From: Pectobacterium sp. A5351
GTDB lineage: Bacteria; Pseudomonadota; Gammaproteobacteria; Enterobacterales; Enterobacteriaceae
NCBI RefSeq assembly: GCF_028335745.1
Contig: NZ_CP116477.1
Span: forward strand, 248,001 to 312,000
Direction: 5' to 3'
Length of the DNA: 64,000 nt
Shown in pieces: positions 17,335-25,885 of this stretch. The position numbers and the translations under genes are program-made. Numbering within the stretch: position 1 is the first letter of the stretch; each line of letters opens with the position of its first letter. The notes beneath the pieces are model-generated. The model had not been told where the DNA came from. It did no database searches and saw only the letters and a program-made list of their open reading frames with translations.

Positions 17335-18179
17335 TTTATATCCCAGATGCGTACCTTGACCAGATCTTGCTGGAAGATATTCAGTACGGTGATGTCACCA
17401 CCCGAGCGCTGGGAATCGAGCAAGGGGAAGGTGAAATCACGTTTTTCCATCGTCAGGGCGGATGTGTGAGCGGGATGCCAGTCGCGGAACGCTTGCTACA
17501 GCGACTGGGGCTGCGGGTGACGCATTGCGTTCAGGATGGCGAATGCGTTCAGCCCGGCGAGGCGATGCTTGCTGCAACAGGAAAGGTTGCCGCGTTACAT
17601 CAAGGTTGGAAGGTTACGCAGAACGTTCTGGAGTGGTGCTGTGGCGTCAGTAAATATCTGCATCAAATGAAGGCAATTTATACCCATGAGGTTCCATACG
17701 GGCAGATTGCCTGTACGCGCAAAATTATTCCGGGCACGAAGCTGCTCTCGATCTTGGCTGTGCTGGCTGGGGGCGGAATTGTACACCGTTTGGGGTGTGC
17801 AGAAACGGTGCTGTTATTCACGAATCACCGCCGTTTTTTACCGAATCAGGATGACTGGGCTGCCCATATTACCCAATTGCGCCATGCGGCACCGGAGAAA
17901 GCCATCATCGTGGAGGTGGATCGTCCCGATGAGGTGATGCTCGCGCTCAGCGCCGGGCCCGATATTCTACAGCTTGATAAGTTTACACCTGAACAGGTGA
18001 TCGCCACGCTGTCTTACGCTGCCCGCCATGCGCCTGCGTGTAAGGTGTCTGCTGCGGGGGGAATCAACCTGCAAACGGTTCAACGTTATGCCGAAACCGG
18101 CGTTTCTTTGCTGGTCACGTCTGCGCCTTACCATGCGCCCTCTGCCGATATTCGCGTCGTTTTAACGCCAAAACGCTAA
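17331..18179 (+). CDS. modD: ModD, quinolinate phosphoribosyltransferase-like protein of molybdenum operons
   Basis: A 282-residue NadC paralogue. It has the NadC-type opening (LEDIQYGDVTTRAL) and the ModD-type core CTRKIIPGTKLLSILAVLAGGGIVHRLG near residues 124-151, followed by ETVLLFTNHRRF, where true NadC has a different basic set. ModD is a family named from mod operons of Rhodobacter and others; its reaction is not established. The Met at 17331 overlaps the stop of the methyltransferase (ATGA), so the pair is coupled. An upstream in-frame Met at 17283 lies inside the methyltransferase. This is the strongest single marker for molybdenum in the operon. Confidence 0.88.
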   Translation: MIYIPDAYLDQILLEDIQYGDVTTRALGIEQGEGEITFFHRQGGCVSGMPVAERLLQRLGLRVTHCVQDGECVQPGEAMLAATGKVAALHQGWKVTQNVLEWCCGVSKYLHQMKAIYTHEVPYGQIACTRKIIPGTKLLSILAVLAGGGIVHRLGCAETVLLFTNHRRFLPNQDDWAAHITQLRHAAPEKAIIVEVDRPDEVMLALSAGPDILQLDKFTPEQVIATLSYAARHAPACKVSAAGGINLQTVQRYAETGVSLLVTSAPYHAPSADIRVVLTPKR

Positions 18180-18223
18180 CGCCATCATCCTGAACGCCCG
18201 GATGACGGAAAGTGGCGATATCT

Positions 18224-18251
18224 ATCGTTATATAAATTTTTATACAGCAAT
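18224..18251. promoter_or_regulatory. ModE-like operator upstream of the TonB-dependent receptor
   Basis: ATCGTTATATA at 18224-18234 is a perfect left half; after six nt, TATACAGCAAT (18241-18251) matches the right half at 8 of 11. The 11-6-11 geometry equals that of the box at 13631-13658. It lies 24 nt before the receptor start and covers a probable -10 region, again fitting repression by ModE-molybdate. Confidence 0.72.
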
Positions 18252-18275
18252 GTGTTTTTTTAAGGGAACAATGTC

Positions 18276-20267
18276 ATGCAAATAAAAAAATTAAGTTGGC
18301 TGTTGTCAGCCAGTCTATTACCCGTCTCTTGCGTCTATGCTGCCTCTGGTGACGCGGTTGAGACCACGAAGGATAAAGACATGATGACGGTGTGGAGCAG
18401 TCCAGTCGCGGCGACCAACGATATTGTGAATCAGGAGCAGATTAACCAGCTAAACCGACGCAACGTGGCGGAAGCGCTGAATGTTGTGCCGGGCGTGACG
18501 TTACAAAAATCAGGCGGGCGCAGCGAGCAGCAGGTTAAGGTTCGCGGCTTTGATAGTCGACAGGTGCCGGTTTTTCTCGACGGCGTGCCGATTTATGTTC
18601 CCTATGATGGGAATCTGGATCTTGGCCGTTTTCAGGCTTCCGATCTGGCGGCAGTAGAGGTGTCTAAAGGGTATACCTCGCTGCTGCAAGGCCCGAATCA
18701 AATGGGGGGCGCGATTAACCTCACGACCCTGCGGCCAAAAAAAGAGCTGGAAGCGAACGTGCGTTTGAATCAGGGCTGGGCACGCGGGCGTGACAATGCG
18801 CATAACATGGATGCGTCATTTGGTGGGAAAGGCGATCTGGGGTTCTTCCAGATTAGCGGCAGCCGTCAGAAACAGCGTTTTACCGGGCTGCCTCACGGCG
18901 TTGATAACCCGACAGCCGGTAGCGAAGGCCAGCGGATGAATTCCGCGAATGATGATAAGCGCGGCATGCTTAAGGTCGGGTTCACACCGCGGGAATCCGA
19001 TGAATATACGTTTACCTACATCAATCAGGAAGGTGAGAAGAATACGCCGCCTTATGCGGGCAACAACGGTCAGTCGGCACGCTATTGGCAGTGGCCGGAC
19101 TACAATAAAGAAAGTTATTACTATCAGGGCACGACGAAGCTCAGTGACAGAATGACGCTGAAAAGCCGCTTCTATCATGATGAATTTGAAAATACCTTGC
19201 TGATGTATAAAACGCTGGCGGATTTCAAAAATAAGAACGGTAACTATAGCCACTATGCGGATTTCAGTAACGGCGCGGGGCTGCAATTAGGGATTGATAT
19301 GCGCGAACTGGATTTGCTGTCGTTCGCCGTCCACTGGAAAGATGACGTGCATCGCGAGAAAGGGGCACTGAACGCGCCTTACGATCGCTATAAGGACCGT
19401 ACCTGGTCGATGGCAAGCGAATACCAGTGGAATGTGTCCGAGAAGCTGGATGCGGTATTTGGCGTGAGCTACGACTGGCGCGACAGCAAGCAGGGCATGA
19501 AGCATGAAAAGAATGGGGCGCTAACGAATTATGACCAAAACAATCAGGATGCGTTTAACTGGCAGATGATGACGAAGTATCGTTTCGATAATCGTGATGA
19601 GCTGCAATTATCGCTGTCTGAACGCAGCCGTTTCCCTACGCTGAAAGAGCGTTACACCACCTCTAAGCCTGCCAAAAATCAGGATGCGCTGGTTAATCCG
19701 AACTTAAAACCCGAGCGTGCGCAAAACCTTGAGTTGAACTATCGCGGTGGCCTGACCGAAGGCTGGGGTTACGATGCCAGCGTGTACTACAACCGGGTAT
19801 CAAATGCGATTCTGTCACATAACATTACACCGAGTTTGATCCAAAACCGTAACAGCGGTCGGGTGGATTACTACGGCCTGGATCTGGGCATTCACGGTGA
19901 TGTCAAAGACTGGTTAACCGTCGGGGTTAACTATGGACTGATTCATAGCGATGTGAAGCGCAAGGATATCGGCAATATTGTCGATTTACCGAAGCATAAA
20001 GTGTTTGCCTGGGTAACGATGACGCCTTTCGAACCGGTCAGCATTACGGTGATGGAAGAAGCGCGTAGCTGGGGATTCAATAATTCAGATAATAACGATA
20101 AAACGCGTGGATTTGCGATGACCAATGTGCGGTTGGATTATCATCTGGGGGCTGGCTTTAGCGTGAATGCGTCGGTCAACAACCTGTTTGATACGGCTTA
20201 CGCTTATCAGGAAGGCTATGTTGAGGAAGGGCGTAACTACTGGTTAGGCGTTGCTTACCAATACTGA
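18276..20267 (+). CDS. TonB-dependent outer-membrane receptor of the Mo-uptake locus
   Basis: A 663-residue outer-membrane receptor. Residues 1-22 are a Sec signal peptide ending VYA; a TonB-box-like segment DMMTVWSSP lies near 35-43; the plug domain includes VRGFDSRQVPVFLDGVPIYVPYDG and VSKGYTSLLQGPNQMGGAINL; the rest is a beta-barrel with FPTLKERY near 450 and a terminal YWLGVAYQY ending in an aromatic residue. It is on the same strand 96 nt after modD but has its own ModE-like box. The ligand is not readable from sequence; the context argues for a molybdenum or tungsten species, perhaps chelated. Confidence 0.88.
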   Translation: MQIKKLSWLLSASLLPVSCVYAASGDAVETTKDKDMMTVWSSPVAATNDIVNQEQINQLNRRNVAEALNVVPGVTLQKSGGRSEQQVKVRGFDSRQVPVFLDGVPIYVPYDGNLDLGRFQASDLAAVEVSKGYTSLLQGPNQMGGAINLTTLRPKKELEANVRLNQGWARGRDNAHNMDASFGGKGDLGFFQISGSRQKQRFTGLPHGVDNPTAGSEGQRMNSANDDKRGMLKVGFTPRESDEYTFTYINQEGEKNTPPYAGNNGQSARYWQWPDYNKESYYYQGTTKLSDRMTLKSRFYHDEFENTLLMYKTLADFKNKNGNYSHYADFSNGAGLQLGIDMRELDLLSFAVHWKDDVHREKGALNAPYDRYKDRTWSMASEYQWNVSEKLDAVFGVSYDWRDSKQGMKHEKNGALTNYDQNNQDAFNWQMMTKYRFDNRDELQLSLSERSRFPTLKERYTTSKPAKNQDALVNPNLKPERAQNLELNYRGGLTEGWGYDASVYYNRVSNAILSHNITPSLIQNRNSGRVDYYGLDLGIHGDVKDWLTVGVNYGLIHSDVKRKDIGNIVDLPKHKVFAWVTMTPFEPVSITVMEEARSWGFNNSDNNDKTRGFAMTNVRLDYHLGAGFSVNASVNNLFDTAYAYQEGYVEEGRNYWLGVAYQY

Positions 20268-20288
20268 TACGTGAAGGAATAAAATAAC

Positions 20289-20320
20289 AAAGGCCAGCAT
20301 AAGCTGGCCTTTGCTCGATT
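20289..20320. terminator. Bidirectional terminator between the receptor gene and accC
   Basis: AAAGGCCAGC, loop ATAA, GCTGGCCTTT: a perfect 10-bp stem with A and T at its ends between two convergent genes, 21 nt after the receptor stop and 17 nt from the accC stop. Confidence 0.9.
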
Positions 20321-20329
20321 GCGAAGTGT

Positions 20330-21673
20330 TTACTGCAAGCCGAGTTTCTTCTCCAGATAGTGGATGTTCGTGCCACCTCTCTGGAAGTTTTCATCGCTCA
20401 TGATCTTCATCTGAAGTTCGATGTTGGTTTTGATGCCATCGATAATCAGTTCAGCCAGCGCGTTCTTCATACGGGAAATCGCGATTTCGCGGGTTTCGCC
20501 GTAGGTGATCAGCTTGCCGATCATAGAATCGTAATACGGCGGTACGGTATAACCGGCGTAAATGTGCGATTCCCAACGGACACCAAAGCCGCCCGGCGCG
20601 TGGAAACGCGTGATTTTACCTGGGCTTGGCAGGAACGTGTTCGGATCTTCCGCGTTGATACGGCATTCTACCGCATGGCCGCGAACCTTGACGTCTTTCT
20701 GCTTGATGGACAATGGCAGACCGGCAGCGATGCGCAGCTGCTCTTTGATCAGATCCACGCCGGTAATCATCTCGGTAACCGGATGTTCAACCTGAATACG
20801 GGTGTTCATTTCAATGAAGTAGAACTCACCGTTTTCGTACAGGAATTCGAACGTACCCGCACCGCGATAGTTGATATCGACACAGGCTTTGGCGCAGCGA
20901 TCGCCGATATTGCGGCGCAGCTCATCCGTAATGCCCGGTGCTGGCGCTTCTTCTACCACTTTTTGGTGGCGACGCTGCATGGAGCAGTCACGCTCGGCCA
21001 GATAAACGGCGTGGCCCTGACCGTCAGCCAGTACCTGAATTTCCACGTGGCGTGGGTTTTCCAGGTATTTTTCCATGTAGACCATGTCGTTGTTGAAAGC
21101 CGCTTTGGCTTCCGCACGGGTCATGTTGATGGATTGTTCCAGCTCTTTGTCGCTGCGCACGACGCGCATACCACGACCGCCACCGCCGCCAGAGGCTTTG
21201 ATGATGACCGGATAGCCGATGCGTTTTGCATGAGCGCGGTTAGCGTCCATGTCACCGTCTAACGGGCCATCAGAGCCAGGTACGGTTGGAACACCCGCTT
21301 TTTTCATTGCGGTGATGGCAGACACTTTATCGCCCATCAGGCGAATGGTTTCTGCGCGTGGGCCGATGAAGATAAAGCCGGATCGTTCAACCTGCTCGGC
21401 AAAATCCGCATTTTCGGACAGGAAACCGTAGCCAGGGTGAATCGCGACGGCCCCGGTGATTTCCGCAGCGGAAATAATCGCTGGGATATTCAGATAGCTT
21501 TTTGTTGACGGCGCTGGGCCGATACACACGGTTTCGTCCGCCAGCAATACGTGTTTCAAATCGCGATCCGCACTGGAGTGAACGGCGACGGTTTTGATGC
21601 CCAACTCTTTACAGGCACGCAAAATACGCAGCGCAATTTCTCCGCGGTTAGCGATAACGATTTTATCTAGCAT
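20330..21673 (-). CDS. accC: Biotin carboxylase subunit of acetyl-CoA carboxylase
   Basis: 447 residues, similar to E. coli AccC (449). It carboxylates biotin on AccB using ATP and bicarbonate, the first step of fatty acid synthesis. Visible are [19 protein letters not shown] at the N-terminus, the glycine-rich ATP-grasp loop [14 protein letters not shown] near 159-172, the metal/ATP ligands in [27 protein letters not shown] near 274-300 and the catalytic Arg region. It follows accB by 11 nt. In E. coli yhdT follows; here an insertion intervenes. Confidence 0.98.
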   Translation of the reverse strand: MLDKIVIANRGEIALRILRACKELGIKTVAVHSSADRDLKHVLLADETVCIGPAPSTKSYLNIPAIISAAEITGAVAIHPGYGFLSENADFAEQVERSGFIFIGPRAETIRLMGDKVSAITAMKKAGVPTVPGSDGPLDGDMDANRAHAKRIGYPVIIKASGGGGGRGMRVVRSDKELEQSINMTRAEAKAAFNNDMVYMEKYLENPRHVEIQVLADGQGHAVYLAERDCSMQRRHQKVVEEAPAPGITDELRRNIGDRCAKACVDINYRGAGTFEFLYENGEFYFIEMNTRIQVEHPVTEMITGVDLIKEQLRIAAGLPLSIKQKDVKVRGHAVECRINAEDPNTFLPSPGKITRFHAPGGFGVRWESHIYAGYTVPPYYDSMIGKLITYGETREIAISRMKNALAELIIDGIKTNIELQMKIMSDENFQRGGTNIHYLEKKLGLQ

Positions 21674-21684
21674 GATAAGCCTCG

Positions 21685-22152
21685 TTATTCGATGACAACC
21701 AATGGCTCGTCAAATTCGACCGGCTGACCGCTTTCGAGCAGAATGGCTTTCACCACGCCCGCTTTGTCGGCTTCGATCTGGTTCATCATTTTCATGGCTT
21801 CGACGATGCACAGGGTATCGCCAACATTGACGTGCTGACCCACTTCCACGAAAGCTTTAGCGTCCGGGCTTGGGGTGCGATAGAAGGTTCCAACCATTGG
21901 AGAACGAACGATGTGTCCACTGATGGCAGCCGGTGCTGCTGCAGCTTCCACTGGCGCTGGTGCAACGGCGGCAGCCAGAGCAGGCTGTGGCTGCATCATC
22001 GGCGTAGCGTAAGCCTGTTGCATCATCGGGTAGTTAACCGCTGCTGGGGCACGACTGATACGTACTGATTCTTCACCTTCAGAAATTTCCAGTTCGGCGA
22101 TGCCGGACTCTTCAACCAGTTCGATCAGTTTTTTGATTTTACGAATATCCAT
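21685..22152 (-). CDS. accB: Biotin carboxyl carrier protein of acetyl-CoA carboxylase
   Basis: 155 residues. The N-terminal dimerisation segment (residues 1-35) is followed by an Ala/Pro-rich linker (about 40-77) and the biotinyl domain with the biotin-accepting Lys121 in EAMKMMNQI. The thumb sequence of enterobacterial AccB ([16 protein letters not shown]) is present. It is transcribed with accC (11-nt gap) and follows aroQ by 24 nt, so all three may share a transcript. Confidence 0.98.
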   Translation of the reverse strand: MDIRKIKKLIELVEESGIAELEISEGEESVRISRAPAAVNYPMMQQAYATPMMQPQPALAAAVAPAPVEAAAAPAAISGHIVRSPMVGTFYRTPSPDAKAFVEVGQHVNVGDTLCIVEAMKMMNQIEADKAGVVKAILLESGQPVEFDEPLVVIE

Positions 22153-22176
22153 GGATGTGGTTCCGTACTCTTTTGT

Positions 22177-22629
22177 TTAATTGGAAGTTGACAGGCGTTT
22201 TACCGCCGTCTGTAAAGCATACTGATAACCCTCTGCCCCCAGGCCGCATATCACGCCTACCGCAACATCAGAAAGATAGGAGTGATGACGAAAAGGCTCG
22301 CGTGCGTGCACGTTGGACAGATGAATTTCGATAAACGGAATCGAGACCGCCAGCAGGGCATCACGTAGCGCAACGCTAGTGTGGGTGAATGCCGCCGGGT
22401 TAATCAGAATGAAGTCTGTGTTTCCTCTGGCCTGATGGATGGTATCGATCAGGACATGCTCCGCGTTGGATTGCAGATGGGAAAACTTCACGTTCAATGT
22501 CTGCGCCTGTGTTTCCAGTTCGCTGACAATGTCTGCTAGCGTCGTTTTACCGTATTTGTCGGGCTCTCGGGTTCCTAGCAGATTCAGGTTTGGACCGTTC
22601 AAGAGCAAAATGTGAAACTTTTCTGCCAT
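22177..22629 (-). CDS. aroQ: 3-dehydroquinate dehydratase, type II
   Basis: A 150-residue enzyme of the shikimate pathway that dehydrates 3-dehydroquinate. Type II signatures: [19 protein letters not shown] near residues 8-26 with the catalytic Tyr24 region, [31 protein letters not shown] near 76-92 and the catalytic His in [20 protein letters not shown] near 99-118. E. coli K-12 has only the unrelated type I AroD, so a type II enzyme here marks a difference in lineage. It sits upstream of accBC. Confidence 0.97.
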   Translation of the reverse strand: MAEKFHILLLNGPNLNLLGTREPDKYGKTTLADIVSELETQAQTLNVKFSHLQSNAEHVLIDTIHQARGNTDFILINPAAFTHTSVALRDALLAVSIPFIEIHLSNVHAREPFRHHSYLSDVAVGVICGLGAEGYQYALQTAVKRLSTSN

Positions 22630-22883
22630 TGTGCTGCTATCTCCCGCGATTGACTAAAATTGCCAAAACCGTGTCGCACAAAATAGCGCGAAGCTATTCG
22701 TTTGTCACCTTTCGTGACGCAAATTGTCCTGCCCGAGAAACTAAAGTCGTGCATTATAACCATATCGTGGCAATTCGCAGCTAAATACTGGTCTTATCTG
22801 CGGAGATATTCCTGCACCAGACTGTGAGACGGCGTGAATCTTGCTGCGGCTCACACTCGGATTTTCCCATGCTAGCGCGGCGT

Positions 22884-23483
22884 TTAGCGCCACCATTGAC
22901 GAAATTTCTTATAACGGAACAGCAGCAAGAGTAGCGCCGCCAGCGCATACAAAATGGGCTGCGGTGATAGCGTTTTAACTGACCAAAGATAGTGGATAGG
23001 CGCAAAAATGGCGACCACATAGACGAAATTATGCAGTTTCTGCCATTGCGCTCCCAACTTACGCATCATGAGCTGTGGCGAGGTGACCGCCAGCGCCAGC
23101 AAAATCAGCCAGCTTATGATACCCAGCGTCAAATAGGGACGGGAGATCAGTTCCTTACCCAGCAGTGCCAAATGGTTCAGACCTAACTCCAGTAGCGCAT
23201 AGCTCACCAGATGTAACGTCGCCCAGAAAAAGCACCACAGCCCGAGGAGCCGACGGCAGCGAATGAGTAGCGGCTGTTTGCCGTAGCGTGCCAACGGCGT
23301 GACCAGCAGCGTCGCCAGCAGCAATTTCAGCGCCATTCTGCCGGTAAAGTGCTGGATATCCTTGGCCGGATCGGTGCTAAACCACCCTTGGTCAACCGAC
23401 AATATCAGCCACACCAGTGGCAGAAAACCAGCCAGATGGAGTAGCATTTTTAACCGGGTAATGTGTTGTAGCGTCAGTCTCAT
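22884..23483 (-). CDS. msrQ: Haem-binding membrane subunit MsrQ of the methionine sulfoxide reductase system
   Basis: A 199-residue inner-membrane protein (E. coli YedZ/MsrQ is 211) with about six helices and conserved histidines ([60 protein letters not shown]) that bind haem. It passes electrons from the quinone pool or a flavin reductase to periplasmic MsrP. It is 79 nt downstream of msrP on the same strand. The C-terminus is slightly shorter than in E. coli. Confidence 0.95.
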   Translation of the reverse strand: MRLTLQHITRLKMLLHLAGFLPLVWLILSVDQGWFSTDPAKDIQHFTGRMALKLLLATLLVTPLARYGKQPLLIRCRRLLGLWCFFWATLHLVSYALLELGLNHLALLGKELISRPYLTLGIISWLILLALAVTSPQLMMRKLGAQWQKLHNFVYVVAIFAPIHYLWSVKTLSPQPILYALAALLLLLFRYKKFRQWWR

Positions 23484-23562
23484 GCTGATGTGGATTCCTA
23501 TCCTGACAAGGTGTTATTGGTTAGACGTTTTGTGTTATTCGTTCACGTTTTTGTATTCGTCG

Positions 23563-24564
23563 CTAAAAGTTTTCACGCAGATTCAAGCCGCGATACAGCG
23601 AAGCGACCTGTTCCGCATAGCCGTTGAACAACAGCGTGGGTTGACGCTCAACGTTAAGCAGGCCGCCTGAACCGATGACGCGTTCTGTCGCTTGCGACCA
23701 GCGCGGGTGATCCACATGGGGGTTAACGTTGGCATAGAAGCCATATTCGTCCGGGGCTGCCAGATTCCAGGTGCAGGGTGGTTTCTCACGAGTGAACCGG
23801 ATATGTACGATGGATTTGATGTTTTTGAAGCCGTATTTCCACGGCGTGACTAACCGGATGGGGGCACCGTTCTGCGGCGGCAACGTTTTGCCGTAAACAC
23901 CGACGGCCATTAGCGCCAAAGGGTTCATGGCTTCATCCAGCCGTAGCCCTTCTACATAGGGATAGTCCAGCCCGCCACCCATAAAGCGATCTTTTTGCCC
24001 CGGCATCTGTTCTGGGTCGTAAAGCGTTTGAAACGCCACGTAGCGCGCGTTGCTGGTGGGTTCGGCGAATTTAATCAGCTTGGCCAGCTCAAACCCAACC
24101 CATGGAATTACCATTGACCACGCCTCAACGCAGCGGAAACGGTAGATGCGTTCTTCCAGCGGAAAGCGTTTGAGTAAATCGTCCATATCTAGCGTGAGGG
24201 GTTTGGCGACATCGCCGCCTATCTTGATGGTCCAGCCTTCGGTTTTTAACCCGCCAGCATTGGCTGCCGGGTCGGCTTTATCGAGCCCGAACTCATAGAA
24301 GTTGTTATACCCCGTGACCTTATCTTCCGGCGTGAGCGGCAGATCGAGCTTCCAATCAGCGGGTTGGCTAAACGTGAGCGGTTTACCCGGCGGCGCTTTG
24401 GGTTTATCGGCACCTTTAAACCAGGCCAGCAGGTCGGCCTGTGCAGAAAACGGCAGTGCAAGCGCCGCAGCGGAAATACCCAGCGCTTTGAGTACGCGCC
24501 GGCGCTGATAGAAGAGGGATTCCGGGGTAACGTCGGCTTCCGTGAACTTGCGATGTTTGTGCAT
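23563..24564 (-). CDS. msrP: Periplasmic methionine sulfoxide reductase, molybdopterin catalytic subunit MsrP
   Basis: A 333-residue molybdoenzyme of the sulfite oxidase family that repairs oxidised methionines in envelope proteins. It has a Tat signal ([24 protein letters not shown], residues 20-43) and the Mo-ligand Cys145 in [18 protein letters not shown], plus the family segment [22 protein letters not shown] precedes the Met. Its need for molybdenum cofactor is a functional link to the Mo-uptake locus about 3.3 kb away. Confidence 0.96.
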   Translation of the reverse strand: MHKHRKFTEADVTPESLFYQRRRVLKALGISAAALALPFSAQADLLAWFKGADKPKAPPGKPLTFSQPADWKLDLPLTPEDKVTGYNNFYEFGLDKADPAANAGGLKTEGWTIKIGGDVAKPLTLDMDDLLKRFPLEERIYRFRCVEAWSMVIPWVGFELAKLIKFAEPTSNARYVAFQTLYDPEQMPGQKDRFMGGGLDYPYVEGLRLDEAMNPLALMAVGVYGKTLPPQNGAPIRLVTPWKYGFKNIKSIVHIRFTREKPPCTWNLAAPDEYGFYANVNPHVDHPRWSQATERVIGSGGLLNVERQPTLLFNGYAEQVASLYRGLNLRENF

Positions 24565-24695
24565 GTGAACTCCCGCCAGTCATTATTTTTTTGACACAAA
24601 GTGGCGTTTTTACTGCTTACCGTTCACTTAGTTATAGATGAAGTACGGCAGAAACCGCGACAGGAGAGATGAAATACTTTTTTGCAGGGTGTAAC

Positions 24696-24713
24696 AGCCA
24701 CCCGAAGGTGGCT
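24696..24713 (-). terminator. Hairpin after acuI
   Basis: AGCCACC-CGAA-GGTGGCT: a 7-bp stem with a tetraloop, 20 nt past the acuI stop. The minus-strand tail is not U-rich, so termination is plausible but unproved. Confidence 0.55.
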
Positions 24714-24733
24714 GAGTGTGCCGACGAAAGACG

Positions 24734-25711
24734 TTAGCTGATTTTCACCAGCGTACGGCCAGTGACTTTGTTTTCCAGCAGGGCAGCGGCAACAGCAGGG
24801 ACGTCTTCCAACCCGATTTCCTGCGTCACCTGTTGATAGAACGACTCAGGCAGGATGGCAGCCAGACGCTCCCACGCTTGCTGACGGCGCGCCAGTGGTG
24901 CCATCACGGAATCTACACCTTGCAGGCGAACATTACGTAAAATAAATGGCATCACGGTCGTTGGCAGCGCGATACCGCCAGCCAGACCGCATGCGGCAAC
25001 CGTCGCGTTGTAATCCATCTGCGCAAGCAGCGTCGCCAGCACGTTGTCGCCGACGGTATCCACCGCGCCAGCCCAACGTTGTTTTTCCAACGGACGAGGA
25101 CTGCCGCTGAATTCGCTGCGGTCCAGCACCTGTTTGGCACCCAATCTTTTCAGATAATCAGTGTTGTCGGCACGGCCGCTGACGGCGGTCACCTGATAGC
25201 CTAGCTCTGCAAGCAGGGCGACTGCCGTGCTGCCGACGCCGCCGCTGGCACCCGTCACAATGATGTCGCCGCTTTCCGGAGTGATACCGCCGTCTTCCAG
25301 CGCCATCACGCACAGCATCGCAGTAAAGCCTGCGGTGCCAAGAATCATAGCCTTACGCGCATCCAGCGATGCGGGCAGAGGGATCAGCCAATCGCTCTTC
25401 ACTCGCGCCTGTTGTGCCAGGCCGCCCCAGTGGTTTTCACCCACGCCCCAACCCGTCAGGATGACGGGCTGACCGACGGCAAACCGATCGCTATCGCTGT
25501 GACGCACGGTTCCGACAAAATCGATCCCTGGAACCATCGGGAAGTTACGAATAATTTTGCCTTTGCCAGTAATGGCAAGCGCATCTTTATAATTAATGCC
25601 GGACCAACTGATATCAACAGTTACATCCCCGGTGGGAAGCTGCTCGGCGTCAATCTCGCGAATCTGAGCGTGGGTCAGTCCGTTTGACTGTTCAAGAACT
25701 AAAGCCTGCAT
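24734..25711 (-). CDS. acuI: NADPH-dependent acrylyl-CoA reductase (YhdH/AcuI)
   Basis: A 325-residue medium-chain dehydrogenase/reductase lacking the zinc sites, like E. coli AcuI (YhdH). It reduces acryloyl-CoA, a toxic intermediate, to propionyl-CoA. Visible are the GroES-like N-terminal domain (SWSGINYKDALAITGKGKIIRNFPMVPGIDFVG) and the NADPH Rossmann motif VTGASGGVGSTAVALL near 150-166. In E. coli it also lies between csrD and accB; here msrPQ and aroQ intervene. Confidence 0.95.
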   Translation of the reverse strand: MQALVLEQSNGLTHAQIREIDAEQLPTGDVTVDISWSGINYKDALAITGKGKIIRNFPMVPGIDFVGTVRHSDSDRFAVGQPVILTGWGVGENHWGGLAQQARVKSDWLIPLPASLDARKAMILGTAGFTAMLCVMALEDGGITPESGDIIVTGASGGVGSTAVALLAELGYQVTAVSGRADNTDYLKRLGAKQVLDRSEFSGSPRPLEKQRWAGAVDTVGDNVLATLLAQMDYNATVAACGLAGGIALPTTVMPFILRNVRLQGVDSVMAPLARRQQAWERLAAILPESFYQQVTQEIGLEDVPAVAAALLENKVTGRTLVKIS

Positions 25712-25885
25712 GGGCTATCTCCTGTGGCAGGATTAAAATGGGGAAGTCATTAACGACTATAGTTATTGCAGATACTATTTGTTAATACAGTTACCTTTGT
25801 TAGTACTGGTACTATGCGTTGTAGCTGGCTCATGCGAACTGATAAAAAACAACAAACTCGCAATTATTTGGAATAGGACGCAGGG

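Noticed and set aside
13681..20267. Simple reading of the locus as an iron-siderophore system
   Set aside because: The transporter class would allow it, but ModD, the di-Mop neighbour and the two ModE-like boxes point to molybdenum; no Fur box or siderophore synthesis gene was seen.
20360..21262. A 300-codon plus-strand frame
   Set aside because: Antisense to accC. Long, but with no family resemblance and explained by accC codon bias.
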